Source: RGIG3009 sp045601465 (GTDB lineage Bacteria; Bacillota; Clostridia; Oscillospirales; Acutalibacteraceae). From it: a stretch of 30,040 bases of DNA. Both the position numbers and the translations under genes were made by a program. The stretch covers positions 1 through 30,040 of the forward strand of contig JAZRZU010000080.1 of assembly GCA_045601465.1 (NCBI GenBank). The letters run 5' to 3'. Under the pieces are notes generated by a model. That model did no database searches, was not told the DNA's origin, and saw only the letters and a program-made list of their open reading frames with translations. Below, in pieces: positions 16,183 through 22,755 of this stretch; positions within the stretch are counted from its first letter, which is position 1; each line of letters opens with the position of its first letter.

Positions 16183-17301
16183 ATGAGTATCAATCGAAAT
16201 ACCGTGTTGGGATTGCTTTTTCCGAACCGTCACGATGCCGCTTTGCCGGAATTTACGGCGAATCGGTCGATGGGCTCGGTTCCGTTCGGCGGTCGGTATC
16301 GTTTAGTGGATTTTACGTTATCCAATCTTGTCAATGCGGGTGTTACCAAGGTCGGTGTGGTGACCAAGAGCAACTACCAATCCTTGATGGATCACTTAGG
16401 CTCCGGCAAAGCGTGGGATCTGTCCCGCAAAGCACAAGGCTTGTATTTTCTTCCACCCTTTGGTGTGTCGGAAGAACAATACGACGGCAAGATCACGCCG
16501 CTTTTAGGAATTCGCCGTTTTTTGGAGAATTGCCGCCATGAATACGTTATTTTATCCGATTGCCACGTGGTGGGGAATATGGACTATGGAAAACTGCTGG
16601 ACCGTCACATTGAAAGTGGTGCTGAGATCACGGTAGCGTGTTTGCGTGGGATAGTCCCCCATCCGATTGAAACACCGCTGATCACCGCAGAGGAGAGTGG
16701 CCGTATTACCGACGTCGTCATCACCGATCGAGCCGTCGGCGAAGCACTTTACGGTATTGGCTTGTACGTGGTCTCCCGTTCACTACTTATGCAACTGGTG
16801 GACAATGCGGTCAGCCGTAATCAACACAGCTTTGAATGGGATATCCTGCAACGTCACGTGCGTGACCGTCGGCTGTATGTATATGAGATTCCCGAATTTG
16901 CGATGGTGATCTCGTCGTTGGCGACGTATTTTAAAGCCAACATGGCACTGCTGGACACGGCGGTACGGGAGCAGTTGTTTGTATCGGCTCGTCCTATTTA
17001 TACCAAGGTGCGGGATTGTGCGCCGGCACTTTACGGTCTGCACGCACAGGTTTTCGACTCGCTCATTGCTGACGGTTGTAAAATTGACGGTGTGGTACGG
17101 GATTCCATTTTGTTCCGTGACGTACGGGTCAACCGTGATGCCACGGTGGATCATTGTATCATCATGCAAGGCAGTATCGTCGGTGCGGACAGCGGGTTGG
17201 AATACGTCATTACCGATAAAAACGTGTGTGTACGGGACCGCCGTTCGCTAAAAGGATGTGCGGAGTACCCCATTTCGGTGAAGAAAGGGACGATGGTGTA
17301 G
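16183..17301 (+). CDS. glgD: GlgD, regulatory subunit-like glucose-1-phosphate adenylyltransferase paralogue
   Basis: GlgD is a paralogue of GlgC found in many Firmicutes; in Geobacillus and Ruminococcus it assembles with GlgC and boosts its activity. The 372-residue product keeps the overall GlgC plan (FGGRYRLVDFTLSNLVNAGV, ILSDCHVVGNMDYGKLLDRH and a C-terminal beta-helix) but replaces the catalytic glycine-rich signature GGxGxRL with LLFPNRHDAAL, as expected for a non-catalytic subunit. The start at 16183 has AGGAGG (16171-16176) and 6-nt spacing and overlaps nothing, being 1 nt after the glgC stop. An earlier open frame from 16147 is not used. Likely a partner of the GlgC next door. Confidence 0.95.
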   Translation: MSINRNTVLGLLFPNRHDAALPEFTANRSMGSVPFGGRYRLVDFTLSNLVNAGVTKVGVVTKSNYQSLMDHLGSGKAWDLSRKAQGLYFLPPFGVSEEQYDGKITPLLGIRRFLENCRHEYVILSDCHVVGNMDYGKLLDRHIESGAEITVACLRGIVPHPIETPLITAEESGRITDVVITDRAVGEALYGIGLYVVSRSLLMQLVDNAVSRNQHSFEWDILQRHVRDRRLYVYEIPEFAMVISSLATYFKANMALLDTAVREQLFVSARPIYTKVRDCAPALYGLHAQVFDSLIADGCKIDGVVRDSILFRDVRVNRDATVDHCIIMQGSIVGADSGLEYVITDKNVCVRDRRSLKGCAEYPISVKKGTMV

Positions 17302-17302
17302 G

Positions 17303-18724
17303 ATGAAAGTTTTATTTGCGACGAGTGAAGCCCGTCCTTTTGCCGCCTCCGGCGGCCTTGCCGATGTTTCGGCCTCGTTGCCTCGTGCTCTGCGTGCACG
17401 TTTGGTCGGTTGCCGAGTGGTCATGCCGCTTTACGCCTGTATACCGTCGGAACTACGAGAAGAAATGACCTTTTTGACCAGCTTTTCGGTGCCGGTGTCG
17501 TGGCGCCGTCAGTATTGTGGTGTATTTCGGGCAAAGGTCAATGGCGTTATCTACTATTTGCTGGACAACCAGTATTATTTTAAGCGGGAGGGACTGTACG
17601 GTCATTACGACGATGCGGAACGGTTTGCCTTTTTCTCCCGTGCCGTATTGGAGATGCTCAAACACATTGATTTTGTTCCGGACATTATCCATTGCAACGA
17701 CTGGCAGAGTGCGCTGATTCCCGTCTACCATACGCTGTTTTACGGCTGGGAACAACCGTATTCCGCTATCCGCACGTTGTATACCATCCATAACGTTCAG
17801 TATCAAGGTATTTACGGCATGGAGATCTTGGGCGACGTGTTCGGTTTGCCGCATGAAGCACGGGATGTCGTACAATACGGCGATTGTATCAACCTCATGA
17901 AGGCGGCGATCGAAACCGCCCACCGTGTCAACACCGTCAGTCCTACCTACGCCAAAGAATTGCTGCATCCATGGTTTTCACACGGGATGGATCATATCCT
18001 GCAAGCACGCAGTTGGAAACTATCCGGTATTTTAAACGGTATTGATACCGATGCCTACGACCCCGCTGCCGACTTGCACCTGTTTTCACCGTTTTCAGCG
18101 GACGAACCGACGGGCAAAGCAGTCAACAAAAAAGCCTTGCAGGAACGTCTGTGTTTGCCTGTCAAAGCCGACGTTCCCTTGATCGGCATGGTCAGCCGCC
18201 TTGTTGCGCATAAAGGATTGGATCTGGTACAATATGCCTTTGAACAACTGTTACAAGAAGATGTACAGGTGGTGATACTGGGTTCGGGAGAGTGGAGGTA
18301 CGAAAACTTCTTTCGGGATATGTATCATAAATACCCCGAAAAATTCTGCTTATGTTCGGGCTTTGTTCCGGAACTTGCCCAGAAAATCTATGCGGCGAGC
18401 GATATCTTTTTAATGCCGTCCAAGAGCGAACCGTGCGGCTTATCCCAAATGGTTGCCTGCCGATACGGTGCGGTTCCCGTCGTGCGTCAAACCGGCGGGT
18501 TACAGGATTCCATTCGAGATTGCGGGGATGGCGAAGGGAATGGGTTTACCTTTCAAACCTATAACGCCGACGATATGCTGTATGCCATCCGCCGTGCATT
18601 GGAAATGTATCGCCGCCCCGCCGAATGGGCAGCCGTTATGCAACGGGCGATGCGTAGCGATTTTAGTTGGGGGCGATCGGCAAATGCGTATATTCGTTTG
18701 TATAAATCCCTCAAAAACAGTTGA
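17303..18724 (+). CDS. glgA: Glycogen synthase GlgA
   Basis: GlgA is a GT5 glycosyltransferase that extends alpha-1,4-glucan chains from ADP-glucose. The 473-residue protein has the standard GT-B layout: an N-terminal domain starting KVLFATSEARPFAASGGLAD, the acceptor-side NDWQSALIPVY, the YTIHNVQYQG motif, and the C-terminal SGILNGIDTDAYDPA, VSRLVAHKG and MPSKSEPCGLSQMVA, with E of SEPCGL equivalent to the catalytic-site Glu. The KTGGL motif of E. coli, whose Lys15 contacts ADP-glucose, reads A15-S-GGL here. The ATG follows the glgD stop by one base; its ribosome site (AAAGGGA) is weak and distant, so coupling with glgD is likely. No glgB or glgP is present in the window. Confidence 0.96.
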   Translation: MKVLFATSEARPFAASGGLADVSASLPRALRARLVGCRVVMPLYACIPSELREEMTFLTSFSVPVSWRRQYCGVFRAKVNGVIYYLLDNQYYFKREGLYGHYDDAERFAFFSRAVLEMLKHIDFVPDIIHCNDWQSALIPVYHTLFYGWEQPYSAIRTLYTIHNVQYQGIYGMEILGDVFGLPHEARDVVQYGDCINLMKAAIETAHRVNTVSPTYAKELLHPWFSHGMDHILQARSWKLSGILNGIDTDAYDPAADLHLFSPFSADEPTGKAVNKKALQERLCLPVKADVPLIGMVSRLVAHKGLDLVQYAFEQLLQEDVQVVILGSGEWRYENFFRDMYHKYPEKFCLCSGFVPELAQKIYAASDIFLMPSKSEPCGLSQMVACRYGAVPVVRQTGGLQDSIRDCGDGEGNGFTFQTYNADDMLYAIRRALEMYRRPAEWAAVMQRAMRSDFSWGRSANAYIRLYKSLKNS

Positions 18725-18749
18725 AAAATGACGAGTGTTGCGGTATACT
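18721..18749 (+). promoter_or_regulatory. Sigma-A type promoter of the GT2-GtrA gene
   Basis: TTGAAA (18721-18726) and TATACT (18744-18749) have a 17-nt spacer. The -35 box overlaps the glgA stop codon, so the promoter begins at the very end of the glg operon. No terminator hairpin is visible between the two genes, so readthrough from glgA is also possible. Confidence 0.7.
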
Positions 18750-18772
18750 GAAACACAGAGAGGTGAGGCCTT

Positions 18773-19843
18773 GTGGAACAATACCGTTCTGTGGCAATTA
18801 TTATTCCGTCACTCAATCCCGATGAAAAATTACTCAGTCTGCTTCACGACCTGCAAGAAGCGGGCTTTGAGCGTCTGCTCGTCGTCAATGACGGCAGCAG
18901 TGCGCAGTATGATTCGTATTTTCAAACGGCACGGGACAGCTATGGCTGCACCGTGCTTGTTCATGCCGTCAACCAAGGCAAAGGACGTGCGCTCAAAACC
19001 GCCTTTAATTACCTGCTGAACGAGGCGGTGGACTGTCCGGCAGCGGTCACGGTGGACTCGGATGGTCAGCACCGTATCGCCGATATTCTTGCGGTCGCAC
19101 GTGCGGCGGTGTTGCAACCTCATGCGCTCGTGATGGGTTGCCGTGACTTTTCGGACAACAATCCGAACATTCCGACTCGCAGTCGTTTTGGCAATCGTAC
19201 CACCAGTCGGGTGTTGCGCTTGCTTTGCGGCATTACCTTGTCGGATACGCAAACCGGTTTGCGAGGATTCTCGGCGCATGCTATGCGTTGCTTCTTAGCG
19301 ACCAAGGGCGAGCGGTTTGAGTATGAAATGAATATGATTTTGGATGCGGGAGAATTCGGCATTTCGCTTTTGGAGGTACCCATCGAAACGGTATATCTGG
19401 AAGAAAATAAATCCTCGCATTTTAATCCGCTGTTGGATTCCTTGCGTATTTATGCCGTCTTTTTCAAATTCATCGTGGCATCGCTTTCCTCGTTTTTGGT
19501 GGATATTTTGGCATACAGTGTGCTTTTGTGGGCGATACAAAAACTGGTACCGGGACTTATCGTGGAAACCGGTATCGTGATCGCTACCTATGCGGCACGT
19601 GTGTTGTCGGGATTGTTTAACTTCACCGTCAACAAAAACACCGTGTTTAAAACACACGGCAAGGCAGGCGGTATGCTCGTGAAATACAGTATCCTCAGCG
19701 TGCTGATTGCCAGCCTGTCCGCTTTTGCGACCAGTGGCTTGTTTACGCTGCTCGGTTGGAATACCACCTTGTTGAAACTCATAGTGGACACGGTGCTGTT
19801 TTTGCTCAGTTTCCGTTTACAGCGTGGCTGGGTCTTTAAATAA
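18773..19843 (+). CDS. GT2 glycosyltransferase fused to a GtrA-like membrane domain
   Basis: The N-terminal about 225 residues form a GT-A glycosyltransferase domain of family 2, with the nucleotide-sugar motifs VVNDGSS and VTVDSDGQHR (DxD-type), and LSDTQTGLRGFSAHAMRCFL, typical of polyprenyl-phosphate sugar transferases. The rest (about 226-356) is hydrophobic with probably four membrane spans and matches GtrA-like proteins (RVLSGLFNFTVNKNTVFKTH). The product should use a lipid-linked sugar for cell-surface glycans and work at the inner face of the membrane; the combination of a transferase and a possible flippase in one chain is inferred. The start is GTG at 18773 after GAGGTGAGG. It is 356 residues long and probably not coupled to the glycogen genes. 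Confidence 0.9.
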   Translation: MEQYRSVAIIIPSLNPDEKLLSLLHDLQEAGFERLLVVNDGSSAQYDSYFQTARDSYGCTVLVHAVNQGKGRALKTAFNYLLNEAVDCPAAVTVDSDGQHRIADILAVARAAVLQPHALVMGCRDFSDNNPNIPTRSRFGNRTTSRVLRLLCGITLSDTQTGLRGFSAHAMRCFLATKGERFEYEMNMILDAGEFGISLLEVPIETVYLEENKSSHFNPLLDSLRIYAVFFKFIVASLSSFLVDILAYSVLLWAIQKLVPGLIVETGIVIATYAARVLSGLFNFTVNKNTVFKTHGKAGGMLVKYSILSVLIASLSAFATSGLFTLLGWNTTLLKLIVDTVLFLLSFRLQRGWVFK

Positions 19844-19847
19844 TACA

Positions 19848-19886
19848 TAAAAAAGCGAGCAAACTGACCGTTCGCTCGCTTTTCTT
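19848..19886. terminator. Bidirectional terminator between GT2 and XRE genes
   Basis: The arms AAAAGCGAGC and GCTCGCTTTT enclose a larger loop. The minus strand has the longer T run (CGCTTTTTTATG), so it terminates the XRE gene well. The plus strand ends in TTTTCTTT, which is weaker but acceptable. Confidence 0.8.
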
Positions 19887-20554
19887 TACCCTTGTAAACT
19901 TTTTTCTGCATTCTTGACCACGTTTTGCAAAGATGACGCCAATAACGGGTAGGCCTTTGCCAACGCATCGGGTAATAACGAAGGCATTTTCGGTTCGCTG
20001 TATGCCTCTTTTGCCGCTTTTTGGATGCGTGCGGCATCGATACCCATTGCACCGTTTACGGTTGGATTCCAGCAAAATTCGGCAACCTCAAACATCGCCT
20101 GCGGATTTTTTGCATTGGCGGAATACAAGCTGCGAAACACCGTGTAAATCGCCAGGTTTAAATACGAAGACACTTCGGTGGTGAGTTGTTTGTGCTTACA
20201 CCGTTTGAGAACGTCAAACAAGACGCTGATGGCGTTGAGCGTTAACCGCTTGTTGAGAAGCGGTAATAACGCATCGGGTGTGTTTTCGCCCTTAGCATCC
20301 GCTTCGCCCTCCGGCAGATCGTCTACCGTCAACATGGCGCCCGATTTATCGGGTGTGCGTCCCAACAGGTAGTCGCAGGACACGTTATAATAATCGGCAA
20401 CACGCACGACGAATTCCAGCCGACATTCCCGTACCCCTTTTTCGTAGTGCGAGAGTAATGCCTGCGAGATCTCCAATGCGGCGGCTGCTTGTTTTTGACT
20501 AATCCCACGTTCCTTGCGTAATAGCGTCAGGGTGCGGGCAAAGCTTGTAGCCAT
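19886..20554 (-). CDS. XRE-family transcriptional regulator
   Basis: The N-terminal 65 residues form a Cro/C1-type helix-turn-helix (TLLRKERGISQKQAAAALEI, followed by SQALLSHYEKGVRECRL and ending in YLLGRTP). The remaining about 155 residues are mostly helical and not a family that I recognise; they may bind a ligand or mediate oligomerisation. The product has 222 residues. The ATG at 20554 has GGAG 9 nt upstream. The gene is divergent from the histidine phosphatase gene, and its own promoter contains the palindrome TACAAATTGTA, a plausible operator for negative autoregulation. Confidence 0.9.
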   Translation of the reverse strand: MATSFARTLTLLRKERGISQKQAAAALEISQALLSHYEKGVRECRLEFVVRVADYYNVSCDYLLGRTPDKSGAMLTVDDLPEGEADAKGENTPDALLPLLNKRLTLNAISVLFDVLKRCKHKQLTTEVSSYLNLAIYTVFRSLYSANAKNPQAMFEVAEFCWNPTVNGAMGIDAARIQKAAKEAYSEPKMPSLLPDALAKAYPLLASSLQNVVKNAEKSLQG

Positions 20555-20608
20555 TTCGGCACGCTCCGTTCTGTAAAAAATCCTCCGAAATTATACGGTG
20601 GGTTTTTC

Positions 20609-20637
20609 ATTATAACGCAGATACTACAATTTGTAAA
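20609..20637 (-). promoter_or_regulatory. Sigma-A type promoter of the XRE gene
   Basis: On the minus strand TTTACA (20632-20637) and TATAAT (20609-20614) are 17 nt apart, nearly consensus. The palindrome described below covers most of its -35 box. Confidence 0.78.
20625..20635. promoter_or_regulatory. Candidate operator palindrome TACAAATTGTA
   Basis: TACAA-N-TTGTA is a perfect 5+1+5 palindrome that overlaps the -35 box of the XRE promoter and lies 35-46 nt from the GTG of the divergent phosphatase gene. A Cro/C1-type dimer bound here would block the XRE promoter. No second copy was seen, so the assignment is a hypothesis. Confidence 0.45.
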
Positions 20638-20670
20638 GTATAAATTTTCCGATAGCGGGAGGAACATTCT

Positions 20671-21291
20671 GTGAAAAGCTATAAAATCCATCTGGTGCGT
20701 CATGGTCTTACCGCCGCCAATGAACAGGGGCTATATATCGGCAGGACGGATCTGCCGCTGTCACCCGCCGGTCTTGCCGACCTGCTTGCCAAAAAACAAG
20801 AAGCGGAGTATCCGACGGCAAAATACTTTTATACGGCACCGCTTACCCGTTGCCGTCAAACTATGGAAGTACTGTATCCCGGTTGTCAGCCTGAGATTGT
20901 GGAACTGTTAACCGAGTGTGATTTCGGCGAATGGGACGGCAAAAGCGTGGAGCAATTAAAACAGGACGATGCGTTTGCAGCGTGGTTGTCGGGCGCACAG
21001 ACGACGATTCCCGGCGGAGAGGACACTGCCGCCTTTCAGGCTCGTATCATGGCGGGTTTTGAAGCTGTGGTGGAAGATGTGATGAAAAAAGGAGACGGCG
21101 ATGCCGTTATCTGTACCCACGGTGGTGTCATTATGCTGATTATGGCAGCGTATGCATTACCACAAGCTGACGTGTCGCAATGGGGGAGTGAACCGGGTTG
21201 TGGTTTTACCCTGCGTGTATCGCCGTCGCTGTGGATGCGTGAGCCGGTGGCAGAAGCCATTGACTATGTTCCGCTTATTCCGCAAAAATAA
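20671..21291 (+). CDS. Histidine phosphatase family protein (phosphoglycerate mutase-like)
   Basis: Histidine phosphatases use a catalytic His that is transiently phosphorylated. The 206-residue product shows the RHG motif HLVRHGLTAANEQG (residues 7-20), the IGRTDLPLSPAG extension, the acidic GEWDG segment, and the second catalytic His in VICTHGGVIM. It looks like the broad PGM/CobC-like group, which includes phosphatases with various substrates, so neither phosphoglycerate mutase nor alpha-ribazole phosphatase can be claimed. The start is GTG at 20671 with GGGAGGA 7 nt upstream. It is a single-gene unit, divergent from the XRE gene, and ends at a strong terminator. Confidence 0.92.
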   Translation: MKSYKIHLVRHGLTAANEQGLYIGRTDLPLSPAGLADLLAKKQEAEYPTAKYFYTAPLTRCRQTMEVLYPGCQPEIVELLTECDFGEWDGKSVEQLKQDDAFAAWLSGAQTTIPGGEDTAAFQARIMAGFEAVVEDVMKKGDGDAVICTHGGVIMLIMAAYALPQADVSQWGSEPGCGFTLRVSPSLWMREPVAEAIDYVPLIPQK

Positions 21292-21305
21292 GAATTAAAG
21301 ATAAG

Positions 21306-21346
21306 AAAAGCGGCTCGAATCGTTTGCGATTCGAGCCGCTTTTATC
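21306..21346. terminator. Bidirectional terminator of the phosphatase gene and of the 6S-like RNA
   Basis: Arms AAAGCGGCTCGAATCG and CGATTCGAGCCGCTTT form a 16-bp stem with a TTTG loop. On the minus strand it is followed by TTTTCTTATCTTT, so it ends the 6S-like transcript as well as the phosphatase transcript. Confidence 0.9.
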
Positions 21347-21349
21347 GTT

Positions 21350-21548
21350 GTATGTTGCCCCGCCCTGCCGTAAGATCCCCGCATAACCTGCTACTTGGAT
21401 GAAGCAGGTGGGTTGCCGCCCAATACTTTCACGCTCCCTGCGTCCCAAAAAATGGGGAGGTCTGCAATCCCGCATCGGAGCAAGGCTCCCGTTTTCAAAG
21501 TGTAGTAGGGTTAAAAGGGGATCGGTCCGCGCACAGAGCAGGGGGACA
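21350..21548 (-). ncRNA. ssrS: Probable 6S RNA (SsrS)
   Basis: The minus-strand RNA folds into the 6S plan. A GC-rich closing stem pairs CCCTGC with GCAGGG; next comes the perfect stem GATCCCC/GGGGATC (21517-21523 with 21374-21380). A large open bubble follows, whose 3' side holds the hairpin ACCTGCT/AGCAGGT (21386-21409). Distal to it are the stacked stems GGAGC/GCTCC (21477-21481 with 21433-21437), CGCA/TGCG and GGGGA/TCCC. The 5' segment CCCTGCTCTGTGCGC also resembles the 6S 5' end. 6S RNA traps sigma-A RNA polymerase by mimicking an open promoter. It begins about 11 nt after the DUF1292 stop, so it may be processed from that transcript, and it ends at the terminator at 21306-21346. Length is about 200 nt. 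Confidence 0.75.
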
Positions 21549-21558
21549 AACGCTTTGA

Positions 21559-21873
21559 TCAGTTGTCCGCCGGAGCGTCCAACTCCTCGATATCATACAG
21601 ATCAGCTAACCGTTCCTCAAAGATACCGGCGATCTCCTCAAACTCCTCGTCATCCTCAATGGGAAGTAACAGATCCTCACCGTTTTCTTCTTTGACCGTC
21701 AAGATCACCAACTCACCATCGTCGTTTAACAGCTCGGTTGGGTCACGGTAGATGGGCAATAACGCCACGTATCGGCCGTCGTCGGTTTCAATAGCATCGA
21801 CAATTTCAAATTCATGTTGATTACCCTCGTCGTCCACGACGGTAACAATATCATTTCCGTATTCTTCTGACAT
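21559..21873 (-). CDS. DUF1292 protein (YrzB-like)
   Basis: The 104-residue, highly acidic protein matches DUF1292 (YrzB group) of Firmicutes. It contains the typical beginning NDIVTVVDDEGNQHEFEIVD and the YVALLPIY segment, and many Asp/Glu residues at the C terminus. The function is unknown. The ATG at 21873 has CGGAGAA just upstream, a normal spacing. The gene is alone in the coding sense and the 6S-like RNA follows it on the same strand, which suggests one transcript yielding both products. Confidence 0.9.
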   Translation of the reverse strand: MSEEYGNDIVTVVDDEGNQHEFEIVDAIETDDGRYVALLPIYRDPTELLNDDGELVILTVKEENGEDLLLPIEDDEEFEEIAGIFEERLADLYDIEELDAPADN

Positions 21874-21905
21874 ATGCGATTCTCCGTTTCTTTTGTGGTA
21901 CTTCT

Positions 21906-21934
21906 ATACTACCGTATTTTCACCGCTTCGTCAA
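21906..21934 (-). promoter_or_regulatory. Sigma-A type promoter of DUF1292 and 6S-like RNA
   Basis: On the minus strand TTGACG (21929-21934) and TAGTAT (21906-21911) are 17 nt apart. A second TTGACA (21945-21950) lies upstream but has no -10 partner. The -10 is off consensus in two positions. Confidence 0.6.
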
Positions 21935-21981
21935 GGGCGAAAAATGTCAATAAAAATATTTAAAAAAGTTTAAAAAAACTA

Positions 21982-22010
21982 TTGACTTTCACCAAAAGCT
22001 ATGGTATATT
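21982..22010 (+). promoter_or_regulatory. Very strong promoter of a noncoding transcript
   Basis: TTGACT (21982-21987) and TATATT (22005-22010) are 17 nt apart. Directly upstream lies an AT-only-rich tract of about 30 nt (ATAAAAATATTTAAAAAAG and so on), which looks like an UP element of the kind found at rRNA promoters. The start point is expected near 22017. Confidence 0.8.
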
Positions 22011-22178
22011 GTAGATGAAAGAAAGAGAGAAGAAAAGACGAGATCGAAGAAAAGGAGTGAGTCCCGTGGGCTGAGTACAACCCGAAGGGAAACCGAAAAA
22101 TCGATAAAGGGGTGAGTCCAAAGTTCTACTAACGAATGACCCTAAAAGCATCGACAACTTTCGAAAAAGGTGATTCAA

Positions 22179-22214
22179 ATGATTCGAATGCGAGGCTTCT
22201 TTAAAATTATTTAA
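22179..22214 (+). CDS. Possible 11-residue leader peptide MIRMRGFFKII
   Basis: Within the third SD unit an ATG at 22179 follows AAAAAGGTGATTC and opens an 11-codon frame ending in TAA. The peptide is short, basic at the start and hydrophobic at the end. The remaining units encode only MG or MY. It might be translated, or the initiation site may matter more than the product. There is no evidence of conservation, so the confidence is low. Confidence 0.25.
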   Translation: MIRMRGFFKII

Positions 22215-22294
22215 GAAGGGGATAGTCCCATGTACTAGAAAAGAACCAATCGCAAATAACGATCAATGAATTGTAATATAAAATGACACAAGTT

Positions 22295-22331
22295 CCCCCC
22301 GAAGCGCAAAACGCTTCCGGGGGTTTGTTTT
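22295..22331 (+). terminator. Terminator of the SD-array RNA
   Basis: A stem of GAAGCG with CGCTTC and CCCCC with GGGGG, with one C-C mismatch and a CAAAA loop, is followed by TTTGTTTT. On the minus strand no T run is present, so it acts on the plus strand only. Confidence 0.85.
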
Positions 22332-22368
22332 GCTTGTGTAAAAAGAGTATTTTCTGTTCAGAACGGGG

Positions 22369-22374
22369 TATACT
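22369..22374 (+). promoter_or_regulatory. -10 box of the TSUP gene pair
   Basis: GGTATACTGC carries the -10 hexamer TATACT at 22369-22374, about 20 nt before the GTG start. No convincing -35 was found 16-18 nt upstream. Confidence 0.45.
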
Positions 22375-22395
22375 GCAAAAAAAGGGGGCGGTGAC

Positions 22396-22755
22396 GTGAA
22401 ACCGACGGCAAAATATCTGATCATCGGCTCGCTTGCCGGACTCGCCAACGGTTTGTTTGGGTCAGGCGGCGGCTTGTTTTTGGTACCGCTTCTCATTGGC
22501 TGGACGGATATGGAGGAAAAGCATGCTTTTGCTACCTCTATCGCCATTATTGTGCCGCTGTCTGCGGTATCTTTTTTGGTATTTCTTTTACGAGGAGGCA
22601 CCGATTTCACGCAAGCCGTACCGTATCTCATCGGCGGTGCTGTCGGCGGTATCGTATCCGGTATCTTTTTCAAGAGAATATCGGCGCCTTTACTCCATCG
22701 CTTGTTCGGTCTTTTATTACTGTACGGCGGTATACGGGCGGTATTGCTGTTATGA
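22396..22755 (+). CDS. TSUP (TauE/SafE) family half-size membrane protein, subunit A
   Basis: TauE/SafE proteins are membrane transporters, usually for sulfite, sulfonates or organosulfur compounds, and normally have about 250 residues with two repeats. This product has only 119 residues and corresponds to one repeat, with the glycine-rich motif GLANGLFGSGGGLFLVPLLI near the start and HAFATSIAIIVPLSAVSF in the second helix, then four hydrophobic spans in total. The start is GTG at 22396 with AAAGGGGG upstream. Its TGA overlaps the ATG of the second half-size gene by 4 nt. The two probably make a heterodimer that replaces the usual single chain. The substrate is not known. Confidence 0.88.
   Translation: MKPTAKYLIIGSLAGLANGLFGSGGGLFLVPLLIGWTDMEEKHAFATSIAIIVPLSAVSFLVFLLRGGTDFTQAVPYLIGGAVGGIVSGIFFKRISAPLLHRLFGLLLLYGGIRAVLLL

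Larger units (their letters stand above)
22017..22331 (+). ncRNA. Predicted ~315-nt RNA with four tandem SD-start-stop units
   Basis: The transcript runs from a strong promoter to an intrinsic terminator with no long reading frame. It contains four units resembling AGAAAGGAGGTGATCC, the complement of the 16S rRNA 3' end: AAAAGGAGTGAGTCC (from 22050), AAAGGGGTGAGTCC (from 22106), AAAAAGGTGATTC (from 22064+100) and AAGGGGATAGTCC (from 22216). Units 1, 3 and 4 place a start codon (GTG, ATG, ATG) immediately after the SD and are followed by an in-frame stop after 2, 11 and 2 codons; unit 2 has AAG at that place. GGA-GTGAG-TCC can also close into a mini hairpin. I do not recognise an established RNA family. 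Function is unknown. Confidence 0.6.

Noticed and set aside
22263..22673. 136-codon minus-strand reading frame opposite the TSUP gene
   Set aside because: It covers the terminator of the SD-array RNA and lies antisense to a clear membrane protein gene; composition is that of a shadow frame.
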